A DNA stretch of 39,123 bases. Source: a bacterium (GTDB lineage: Bacteria > Auribacterota > UBA3054). Below the pieces are notes generated by a model, which saw only the letters and a program-made list of their open reading frames with translations, was not told the origin of the DNA and did no database searches. Both the position numbers and the translations under genes were made by a program. The stretch lies in the NCBI GenBank assembly GCA_017539325.1, contig JAFYHD010000115.1:1-39123 (forward strand), in the 5' to 3' direction. Below are positions 8,588 through 15,720 of the stretch, in pieces. Position 1 is the stretch's first letter. Each line of letters opens with the position of its first letter.

Positions 8588-9631
8588 TTATTTTGTTGCT
8601 TGTAATTTTTCTTTGGCGGCGTTCATGACCATCTCGACTGTCACGGCTTTCATGCAGCGATGGTCGCTTTCGCAGACTCTCCGGCAGCGCTTATGGCAGT
8701 CGTGCTCTCCCCTCAGAAGAACGTTGTTGGAGCCTATGGGCGCAGTCCTCAGCCAGTTGGTGGGCCCGAAGATTGCGACGACGGGAGTTTTCACGACGGC
8801 GCCGAGGTGCATGGTGCCGGTGTCGTTTGTAATGAGGAGTGTTGCCTTTTCCAAAAGAGCCGCCAGTTCAAAGAGCGTCGTCTGGCCGGAAAGGTCATGG
8901 CACCAGGAAGCGGCGCCCTCATCCCTTCCGCCGATCTTTTCAGCCACGTCGCGACAGACCGCTGCGTCGGACTTTCCGCCGACCAAATAGCAGTCAGCTC
9001 CCGTTTCCTTGCGAAGTTTCAGGGCAGTTTCGGCGTAGTTTTCCGGCAGCCAGCATTTGGCAGTGCCGTAGCTGGCGCCCGGGCAGAGGACAAAATAATT
9101 TTCCCTCAACCTGGCGGCGTATTCCTTCGCTTCCTCGGGAATCTTGATATCAGCATCCAGGGTGTGGTCGACCGTATGGTGCACCAGTTTCTCGACGAGA
9201 TAAAGCTGGCAGTGCGGCTGCTGCTCGCCGTCCAGGTGATGCGGGAAAGGCACCTTGCGGTTCAATAGCATGCCCCGCATATAGGTGGCCCAGCCCATCC
9301 TTCTTCTTATGCGCGCCAAATATGGCACGAGCGCGGCGTCGAAGGAATTGGGAATGATGAGGCAAAGGTCGAAGTTCATTTTCTTCAATTCTTTCCCCAG
9401 GTCCCAGCGGTCGTCAAGTCCCATTATCCCTTTCCTTATCTCGAAGGGAATGACTTCGTCAACGTAAGGGCACATCTTCCAGAGATCGGCGACCGACTTC
9501 TTGGCCAGAACGGAAATATGGGCGTTGGGGCGGAACCTTCTAAGCTCCCTCATGGCCGGCATCGCGAGCACGCAGTCGCTGAGCCAGTTCGGAGACCTAA
9601 CGAGGAGTTTATAGGGAGAGAAATCCGCCAT
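8588..9631 (-). CDS. waaF: LPS heptosyltransferase (GT9, WaaF-like)
   Basis: This GT9 glycosyltransferase of 347 residues transfers a heptose-type sugar to the inner core of LPS on the cytoplasmic face of the inner membrane. Family marks are the N-terminal LLVRSPNWLSDCVLAMPAMREL, the central LCPGASYGTAKCWLPENYAE, and the C-terminal NDTGTMHLGAVVKTPVVAIFG sugar-nucleotide site. A cysteine- and histidine-rich tail (HDCHKRCRRVCESDHRC) is typical of WaaF/heptosyltransferase II-like proteins. The start overlaps the stop of the upstream acyltransferase fusion (TAATG), so the two are translationally coupled. ADP-heptose as donor is inferred from the family; no heptose-synthesis genes are in the window. 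Confidence 0.88.
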   Translation of the reverse strand: MADFSPYKLLVRSPNWLSDCVLAMPAMRELRRFRPNAHISVLAKKSVADLWKMCPYVDEVIPFEIRKGIMGLDDRWDLGKELKKMNFDLCLIIPNSFDAALVPYLARIRRRMGWATYMRGMLLNRKVPFPHHLDGEQQPHCQLYLVEKLVHHTVDHTLDADIKIPEEAKEYAARLRENYFVLCPGASYGTAKCWLPENYAETALKLRKETGADCYLVGGKSDAAVCRDVAEKIGGRDEGAASWCHDLSGQTTLFELAALLEKATLLITNDTGTMHLGAVVKTPVVAIFGPTNWLRTAPIGSNNVLLRGEHDCHKRCRRVCESDHRCMKAVTVEMVMNAAKEKLQATK

Positions 9632-11421
9632 TATTTCTCCTTGATCTCAGGATGGAGTTTCGTGTAGCTCCTGCGCCACTTGCGGTGGGCCCAGAGGTAG
9701 TATTCCGGCGCTCTTCTTACTTCCCGCTCAAGGCAGGACATCGCTCTCTGCGTCGCTTCCCTGATGTCTTTTTCGGCGTCGTCCGTTTCCGCTACAAAGA
9801 AGGGTTCGTAAATGTAAGCCTGGAAATGGTGATTGGGCAGTTCCCGGCAGAAGGCCGGAACGATCGGGCAGTGCGTCATCCTGGCCAGGGCCGCCGCGGC
9901 GTTAGTCGTGGAGCAGACTCTGCCCATAAAGATGGTAGGCACGCCGCCTTTGCCGGCGTACTGGTCGGCCACGAGGCCGACTTCGCCTCCCCTTCTCAAA
10001 GTTTTGATCAAGGGGCGGATCGCTTCCTTCTTGTTGACGAGCTTAAGGCCCACCGCCTCCCTTTTCCTGGCGATGTCCCTGTAGACAAGCTTGTTCCTGA
10101 AAGGCCTGCCCACCGCGGTGAAATCGCCGCCCAAAAGCGTGCTGGTCCAGCTCTGGCTTTCCCAGTTGCCGTAATGCGCCGTGAAGTAAACTATCCCGCC
10201 CGGCCCCATCGTGTGCGCCTTGGCGACTCTGTCGTAGTGCATGGACTCGAAGCCGCTGGGCACGCGCTTAAGCAGGCGCGGCATGATAAGGACGCCGACG
10301 GCCACGCGCGCAAGGTTCCTGAAGCTGGCCTTGGCGATGCTCCTCACTTCCTTGTCGCTCTTCTCCGGGAAAGCGTGCCTTATGTTGTCTATCGCAATGG
10401 CGCGCTTTTTCAAGCCGAGATAATAGCTGGCGTTGCCAAAAAAGTCAGCCATCTTATAGCAGGAGTCAATGCTCATTTTCGAGCAAAGATATTTCAGGAA
10501 GAGATAGACCGAGTATCCGATAAGCCCGACGACGTAGGCCGTCTCGATAATGACTATGATCCAGCCGAGGACGCCGGTGGCCACGAACTTTTCGCCTAAG
10601 AGCCACTGCATACCCGTCGCGGCGGCGGCTTCCTTGTCATACGGCCAGATGCGGCCGGTAATTTTGATGGTGAAGACCCAGCCGAAGTGGGTGGCGATGG
10701 CCGGCCACAAGCATCCTGTCTTCATGGTGAGGCCGCAGAGCATGAGAGAGCAGATGAAAAGCCCTATGAAGCCAGGTATGATCACCTGCCAATCGCAAAG
10801 AGGCTTCATGAAGAGCGCCATGTGATAGAATCCCGCCAGCGGGTCGGTGCCAACGAAATTGGCCTGGGCGACCTTGATGCTCTTCAGAAAATGATCGAGG
10901 CTGAAGATGTGCAATGAAGCGAAGATCAACGATGTGAACAAGGCGGAGTATATGCTCCTGAAACGCGTCTTGAAAGACGAGAACAAAAGTCCGCGGAAGA
11001 TCGTCTCCTCCATCAAGGCCACGACAAAGGAGGAAAGAAGCGCGACGGCGCCCTTGGAAAGAATGTAGCTCCAAGACCTCGCTTGGTAATGCCTGAAGCC
11101 CGCGAAATACTGGATGACGGTCATCAGGGCGATCGTTAGGATGGCAACAAGGAACCAGCTTCCGAACTCGTTCTTGATATGCTGGCGCTTGTAATAGATC
11201 TTGTACGGTATCTCTATTCCCAGCTTCTTCCAGAAAGCGAGGAAAACCAGGACCTCGGAAACAAGGAAGACCCTGTTGAAGATCTTGCGGAAAATATAAT
11301 CCTTGGTAATGTCCAGCTGGCTCGTCACCCTGAAGACCCAGGGTGCCGCGACCATCGCGATAAGAAGGCCGAGGAGCGCCAGAAGGGCGACCAGTTTTAT
11401 GTTAACTTTTTTCTCTGCCAT
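9631..11421 (-). CDS. CPBP membrane protease fused to LpxL-type lipid A acyltransferase
   Basis: The 596-residue protein joins two known families. Residues 1-310 are a polytopic membrane domain with the CPBP (CAAX protease and bacteriocin-processing) motifs: EExxxR at E138/E139/R143, H171 in FASLH, and H245 in ATHFGW. Residues 315-590 are a lysophospholipid acyltransferase of the LpxL/LpxM (HtrB) type, with the catalytic H-x4-E motif (HYGNWE, H416/E421), a GRPFRNKL segment and VADQYAGKGGVP. LpxL enzymes add secondary acyl chains to Kdo-lipid A at the inner membrane. The reading frame is open throughout, with no sign of a fusion artefact. The gene is coupled by overlap to the genes on both sides and sits next to waaF, which supports an LPS role. 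What the protease half cleaves is unknown. Confidence 0.85.
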   Translation of the reverse strand: MAEKKVNIKLVALLALLGLLIAMVAAPWVFRVTSQLDITKDYIFRKIFNRVFLVSEVLVFLAFWKKLGIEIPYKIYYKRQHIKNEFGSWFLVAILTIALMTVIQYFAGFRHYQARSWSYILSKGAVALLSSFVVALMEETIFRGLLFSSFKTRFRSIYSALFTSLIFASLHIFSLDHFLKSIKVAQANFVGTDPLAGFYHMALFMKPLCDWQVIIPGFIGLFICSLMLCGLTMKTGCLWPAIATHFGWVFTIKITGRIWPYDKEAAAATGMQWLLGEKFVATGVLGWIIVIIETAYVVGLIGYSVYLFLKYLCSKMSIDSCYKMADFFGNASYYLGLKKRAIAIDNIRHAFPEKSDKEVRSIAKASFRNLARVAVGVLIMPRLLKRVPSGFESMHYDRVAKAHTMGPGGIVYFTAHYGNWESQSWTSTLLGGDFTAVGRPFRNKLVYRDIARKREAVGLKLVNKKEAIRPLIKTLRRGGEVGLVADQYAGKGGVPTIFMGRVCSTTNAAAALARMTHCPIVPAFCRELPNHHFQAYIYEPFFVAETDDAEKDIREATQRAMSCLEREVRRAPEYYLWAHRKWRRSYTKLHPEIKEK

Positions 11422-12701
11422 TACTTCTCAGCTTTCTCTTCCTTTTCCTTCTCCGCTTTCTCTTCCTTCAGTTCGTCGATGCGTTTTCCTAGCTCGACTT
11501 CGGAAGCGGTGTTGAAGCCTTCCATAACGTAGCGGACTACGCCGGCCTTGTCGATTATGAAGGTCTTGGGAATGTTGTCGATGTCGTAAGTCTTGACCAG
11601 GGAGCGGTCGGGGTCGGAGTAGATGATGGTGTCCAAGCCTCTCTGGAAAGCCAGCAAAGTTTTCATGTCCTGCTGGTCGGAGACGTTGACGAACTGCACG
11701 CCCGTCCCGGCGTATTTGGAATGCAGCTTGTCGATCACGGCCATGTATTCGCGGCAAAGCTGGCTCCAGCTCGCGAAGAAGGTAAGAACGATGACGCCCT
11801 TGGCGCCGGGCTTGATTATCTTGTCTTTGCCGGAAAGGTAGTTGACCTTGATGTCGGGCGCCTTCTTGCCCAGCAGCGCGTGCCTGACGTACATGCTGGG
11901 CAGCTCCTGCAGGATGTCGAGGTTCGACAAAAACACTCCCTGCGGCGGCGTGTAATAAAAAAGCTTGTTGTCGACATAGGTGTTGACGAGAGCGCGCTTC
12001 AGGGTCATCATCGAAAGCAGGTTCCCGTAAAGGTTGTAGCGCTTGAACTCTTTTATTATGCCGTCGTTGCTGATCTTCATGCTGACTCTATCCGGGACAA
12101 AGTTGGAAAAGCCCTGGGGGCCCATGGCAGAAGCCTGTTTCGCTATGCCTTTCAGCATGTCGGAGTCGTGCCTGATATTTCCCTCGAACTCCCAGCCGTC
12201 GGACGCTTTCTTCACCTTCGTGAAAATGTAGTTGTAGCGCAGCCCTTCGTAGGAGTTGGTCTTCGCCGGGGTGATCAAAAACGGTGTCGCGCGCTCCATG
12301 AAGGACAGGAAGATGTCGCCCATAGACGCGAGCGTCCAGAAAGAAACCGCGACGGTTTTGCCGCTTGGGGAAATGGAAACTTCCCAGCCGTTGGTGCCGT
12401 TCGAGACCGTCAGTTCGTGCGAGCGGGTTATGCCGTCCATGGCGTGCGTCCACACTTCACTGCGGAAGCGGTAAGGCGGCTCCTGGATGATGCTGCCGGA
12501 CTGAAAGACGTCGCCCTGCATGGAGTGGACCATCGACGTGTAGGCAAGGTCAAGGCACTCAAGCGAAGCCAGTCTCTCTGAGATCTCATAAAAAGCCTTC
12601 GCCACCGGCTCCTTTTCCCCGAAGAGGTTGGAGCTTTCATTTTGGGCGGCGAAAAGTGCGGAGGCGCATACAAAAACTAAAAACAATATTCTCATGCTCA
12701 T
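11421..12701 (-). CDS. Exported LolA-like domain fused to thioredoxin-like (TlpA/AhpC) domain
   Basis: The 426-residue exported protein has a signal peptide at its start. Residues 30-260 form a beta-rich domain resembling LolA/DUF2092-type lipoprotein-carrier folds (the run around KEFKRYNLYGNLLSMM is typical). Residues 275-405 form a TlpA/AhpC-type thioredoxin fold (GKKAPDIKVNYLSGK, VIVLTFFASWSQLC, IPKTFIIDKAGVVRYVMEGF). The usual CxxC redox centre reads S313-Q-L-C316, so the first cysteine is missing and normal disulfide exchange is unlikely. The tail is a charged Glu/Lys coiled stretch. A second ATG at 12695 is better spaced from GGAAG than the one at 12701. Overlaps with sppA (ATGA) and with the downstream acyltransferase gene (TAATG) place it in the envelope operon, and periplasmic transport or maturation is a guess. 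Confidence 0.75.
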   Translation of the reverse strand: MSMRILFLVFVCASALFAAQNESSNLFGEKEPVAKAFYEISERLASLECLDLAYTSMVHSMQGDVFQSGSIIQEPPYRFRSEVWTHAMDGITRSHELTVSNGTNGWEVSISPSGKTVAVSFWTLASMGDIFLSFMERATPFLITPAKTNSYEGLRYNYIFTKVKKASDGWEFEGNIRHDSDMLKGIAKQASAMGPQGFSNFVPDRVSMKISNDGIIKEFKRYNLYGNLLSMMTLKRALVNTYVDNKLFYYTPPQGVFLSNLDILQELPSMYVRHALLGKKAPDIKVNYLSGKDKIIKPGAKGVIVLTFFASWSQLCREYMAVIDKLHSKYAGTGVQFVNVSDQQDMKTLLAFQRGLDTIIYSDPDRSLVKTYDIDNIPKTFIIDKAGVVRYVMEGFNTASEVELGKRIDELKEEKAEKEKEEKAEK

Positions 12702-13747
12702 TCTTCCATAAAGGGCGAAGCGTATCTGATACGCCAGGAGGTTTCCGGCAGCTTTATTTCAGGCTTCAATCCGCCGAAAGTTGAAAAGGCTTTCTTCAGC
12801 ATGTCGACCACTCCTTCCTCATCCTCGTACTCGACGAGCTCGTAATCGACAAGGCCGAGTTCCTTGAAAGTTTCCTTCACTTCGTCCATGTAGCCGATCT
12901 TATCGGTCAGGCCGTTTTCCAGCGACTGCTTGGCGGTGTAGATCCTGCCGTCGGCAAGCTCCCTAACCTTTTCCACGGGCATGCGGCGCCCCTCGGCGAT
13001 AACGTTGACGAACTGGTCGTACAGTTCGTTTATGGTCGCCTGCACGACGTTGGAGACGGATTCCGAGACGCCCTTCATGGGATTGAGCATGTCTTTCATT
13101 GGTCCGGAGGTGAAGCTCACGCTCTTCACGCCGAGCTTTTCCGCGGCTTCCTGGAAATTTACGCCCTGCATCATGACGCCGATGGAGCCGGTTATCGTCG
13201 TCGGGGTGATGACGATCTTGTCGGCGTGCGCGGAGACGTAGTAGCCGCCGGAGGCGGCCACGCCCCGCATATAGGAGACAACGCAGCGGTTGGTGGAAGA
13301 GGAACGGAACTTTTTCACTTCCTGGTCGATGAAGTCGCAGGCGGTAATTTCGCCGCCCGGGCTGTCCACCACCAAAAGCAAGCCTTTGACGTCCTTGTCT
13401 TCCCTGGCGTGCCTGATGTCGTCTATGATGACGTCGGCCGTGCCTTCGTTCTTGCCCCAGAAGGAGCTTTTGTTCTCGCTGAAAGAAATGGCGCCTTTAA
13501 CTTCGATCTTGACGACCTTGTTCTTGGAAGTGTCGGAAGTTACGATCTCCTCTTCCCCGCAGGTTACCTCAAAGCGGCCCAAGAACCTGTCTATGGTGGA
13601 CGAGAGGGCCAGGAACGAGAGCGCGAGGACAACAAGTCCAACGCAGATTATGAAGGCTCCCAGCAGCCCCGAGCAGCCGCAGCCGCTGCTGAAGCGGCCG
13701 CGAGGGCTGGGGCTCGAAGGAGCGTCGGGAATGTTGTACTGATCCAT
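12698..13747 (-). CDS. sppA: Signal peptide peptidase SppA
   Basis: SppA is a membrane-anchored serine protease that degrades cleaved signal peptides. The 349-residue protein is the short, single-domain form found in Bacillus rather than the double-domain E. coli form. A Gly/Cys-rich N-terminal stretch precedes one membrane segment (about residues 28-52). Next come LLLVVDSPGG and the catalytic serine S166 (GVAASGGYY), then the general-base lysine K218 (SGPMKDM). The 52-residue Ser-Lys spacing matches Bacillus SppA (S147/K199, from memory). The start overlaps the ackA stop (TAATG) and the end overlaps the next gene (ATGA). In this operon it may serve the heavy export load of a cell that secretes many enzymes. 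Confidence 0.93.
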   Translation of the reverse strand: MDQYNIPDAPSSPSPRGRFSSGCGCSGLLGAFIICVGLVVLALSFLALSSTIDRFLGRFEVTCGEEEIVTSDTSKNKVVKIEVKGAISFSENKSSFWGKNEGTADVIIDDIRHAREDKDVKGLLLVVDSPGGEITACDFIDQEVKKFRSSSTNRCVVSYMRGVAASGGYYVSAHADKIVITPTTITGSIGVMMQGVNFQEAAEKLGVKSVSFTSGPMKDMLNPMKGVSESVSNVVQATINELYDQFVNVIAEGRRMPVEKVRELADGRIYTAKQSLENGLTDKIGYMDEVKETFKELGLVDYELVEYEDEEGVVDMLKKAFSTFGGLKPEIKLPETSWRIRYASPFMEE

Positions 13748-14934
13748 TATTTACTGACGAGTTCGTAGGTTTCCAAAGCGATCATGAGCTCTTCGTTGGT
13801 CGGGATGACCCAGACGGGGATCTTGGAAGAAGGCGCGGACACGCATCCCGCAAAGCCTCTTTCCCTGTTCTTCTCACCCAGTTCGAGCCCGAGCCCGGCG
13901 AGGTTGCCGCAGACCCATTCCCTCATCTCCGCGGAATTCTCGCCGATGCCGGCCGTGAAGACGATGGCGTCGGTCTTGGGAAGCAGCGAAACGTAGGAGC
14001 CCACGTACTTGGCGATGGAGTAAGCCGTCATCTCCAGAACGAGCTTGGCCTGCGCGTTGCCTCCTTCGGCGGCGCCTTCCACGTCGCGCATGTCGCTGGA
14101 GACTTCGGAAACGCCCAAGAATCCGCTTTGCTTGTTCAATATCTTGTTGACTTCCGCCGGGGCGATGCCGAGGTTCTCGATCATGTAGAGGACGATGGCG
14201 GGGTCGATGTCGCCGCTTCTGGTGCCCATAACGACGCCGGCCAGGGGCGTAAGGCCCATGGAGGTGTCGACGCACTTGCCGCCCTTGACGCAGGTGATGG
14301 AGGAGCCGTTGCCAAGGTGGCAGACGACGATGTTCACCTCGTCCAGCGGTTTGCCGCTCATCTCAGCGTAGGCTCTGGTCACGAACTTGTGGCTCGTGCC
14401 GTGGAAGCCGTAGCGCCTGATGCCGTTTTCCTTGTAGAACTTGTAAGGCAGGGCGTACTGGAAGGCCTTGGGCGGCATGGTCTGATGGAAAGCCGTGTCG
14501 AAGACCGCGACGTTGGGCACGCCCGGGGCGGCTTTCTGGCAAGCCACGATGCCGGCCATGTTGGCGGGGTTGTGCAAGGGAGCGAGTTTGCCGCATTCCT
14601 CGATGCACTTCAAAACCGAGTCGTCGATGACCGCGGAGGAGAAGAATTTCTCGCCGCCATGGACCACTCTGTGGCCGAAGGCGTCGATCTTCTGCCCTTC
14701 TTTCAGGACGTCTTTCTTGAGAGCTTCTATTACGTAGGAGACCGCTTCCGTATGGTCGGAGGCTTTGATGGGCGAAGACGGAAGCTTCGTTTCGCCATAC
14801 GACATCTTGAACATGGCGTCGCCGCCCAAACCGATCCTTTCCACCAGGCCTTTGGCGGCCACGGTGCGTTCGGGAAGCGAGATAAGCTGGAATTTAAGAC
14901 TGGAACTGCCGCAGTTGATGACAAGAATAAACAT
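13747..14934 (-). CDS. ackA: Acetate kinase
   Basis: This cytoplasmic enzyme makes ATP and acetate from acetyl phosphate and ADP, the last step of fermentative acetate production. The 395-residue length is normal. Visible family motifs are VINCGSSSLKFQLI at the N-terminus, HRVVHGGEKF (substrate arginine), FDTAFHQTMP, HLGNGSSI, MGTRSGDIDP and the C-terminal GIGENSAEMR. No phosphotransacetylase gene is in the window. The gene starts 9 bases after the lipoprotein gene, whose stop codon lies inside the ackA ribosome site (TAAGGAG). The end overlaps sppA. A central metabolic gene inside an envelope operon is unusual. Confidence 0.96.
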   Translation of the reverse strand: MFILVINCGSSSLKFQLISLPERTVAAKGLVERIGLGGDAMFKMSYGETKLPSSPIKASDHTEAVSYVIEALKKDVLKEGQKIDAFGHRVVHGGEKFFSSAVIDDSVLKCIEECGKLAPLHNPANMAGIVACQKAAPGVPNVAVFDTAFHQTMPPKAFQYALPYKFYKENGIRRYGFHGTSHKFVTRAYAEMSGKPLDEVNIVVCHLGNGSSITCVKGGKCVDTSMGLTPLAGVVMGTRSGDIDPAIVLYMIENLGIAPAEVNKILNKQSGFLGVSEVSSDMRDVEGAAEGGNAQAKLVLEMTAYSIAKYVGSYVSLLPKTDAIVFTAGIGENSAEMREWVCGNLAGLGLELGEKNRERGFAGCVSAPSSKIPVWVIPTNEELMIALETYELVSK

Positions 14935-14943
14935 TTTCGCTCC

Positions 14944-15549
14944 TTAGAATTTTTTCCATTCGTAAGTTTTGCCGTTGCTGACTTCCACCCAGATGCCTTT
15001 GGCCTTGGCGGCGTAGACGGCGGCGTAAGTCTTCTGGATCTCGGCGACCGTGCTATTCTGGTTTTTGGCTTCCTCTTCGTAGAAAGCCTTTCTGGCGGCG
15101 TTCAGCTTCTTGACGGCTTCCTGGACGGCGGCGGCGACCTTAGGATCGCATTTTTCGGGTTTGCCGACGTAAGTGACGTATCCGTCCTTGTTCTCGCCAA
15201 CGTAGCCGGTCTTCATGTATTTGGTATAAGTCTCGCCGAAGAGCTTCTTCATTTCCTGATAAGCCTGGGACTTTTGCTCGGCGGCTTCGCAGCTGGAGAT
15301 GGAGAGGGCGGCGACCATGCGTTCCATCACTCTCACGAAAGCGGAATCCGGCTCCGGTTCCGGCTCGTCGTCCAAGCCGGCGTAGAGGTCGTCGACCACT
15401 TCCTCGGCGTGCTGATAGATGTGGATGTTGATCTCGGCGTTGATGGCGATGGGTTTCTCCGCATCACCGGTGATCTTGACTTCCGGGGTGCAGGCCAAAA
15501 GGACCGCTAAGCTAATGGCGGCGCAAACGAAGATGGCGAGGTTTTTCAT
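14944..15549 (-). CDS. Lipoprotein: YnbE-like and YdbL-like (DUF1318) domains fused
   Basis: The 201-residue protein starts at the ATG at 15549, which has an AAGGA ribosome site and opens a clean lipoprotein signal (LAVLLAC, lipid-bearing C20). The frame stays open further upstream but lacks these signals. Directly after C20 is a short stretch (PEVKITGDAEKPIAINAEIN) like the YnbE family. About residues 100-201 match the YdbL/DUF1318 family: a VGENKDGYV segment, a helix with KKLNAARKAFYEEEAKNQN, and a C-terminal GIWVEVSNGKTYEWKK strand. In E. coli ydbH-ynbE-ydbL is an operon. YdbH and YnbE form an intermembrane bridge linked to phospholipid transport, and YdbL modulates it. Here the two small partners appear as one outer-membrane lipoprotein leading an LPS/envelope operon. 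Confidence 0.78.
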   Translation of the reverse strand: MKNLAIFVCAAISLAVLLACTPEVKITGDAEKPIAINAEINIHIYQHAEEVVDDLYAGLDDEPEPEPDSAFVRVMERMVAALSISSCEAAEQKSQAYQEMKKLFGETYTKYMKTGYVGENKDGYVTYVGKPEKCDPKVAAAVQEAVKKLNAARKAFYEEEAKNQNSTVAEIQKTYAAVYAAKAKGIWVEVSNGKTYEWKKF

Positions 15550-15678
15550 AATGTTTCCTTGGTTTAAGTTTAAGTTATCTATTAATTTTACCAAAAAAGG
15601 AAGGAGTTTTTGGGCCCGTCCTAAACCGCACAGCGGAAAACACTTTAAAAAATGCCCCAAAAAAACATGCCGTTTTAA

Positions 15679-15684
15679 TATAAT
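15679..15684 (+). promoter_or_regulatory. Possible -10 box for PEP-CTERM gene
   Basis: A perfect TATAAT lies 36 bases before the start codon on the plus strand, in the AT-rich gap between divergent genes. No matching -35 box is seen, so an activator or alternative sigma factor may be needed. The ribosome site CCGGAG lies 6 bases before the ATG at 15721. Confidence 0.35.
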
Positions 15685-15720
15685 GATATAAAACCGAATA
15701 ATAACCAACCGGAGAAACAC

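Noticed and set aside
14128..15510. Plus-strand open frame of 460 codons
   Set aside because: It runs opposite ackA and the lipoprotein gene in GC-rich coding sequence, its translation is low-complexity Val/Gly/Asp, and the minus-strand genes are certain.
15550..15720. Upstream extension of the YnbE/YdbL lipoprotein to 15720
   Set aside because: The extension has no ribosome site and would bury the lipoprotein signal peptide. The ATG at 15549 has both a ribosome site and a lipobox.
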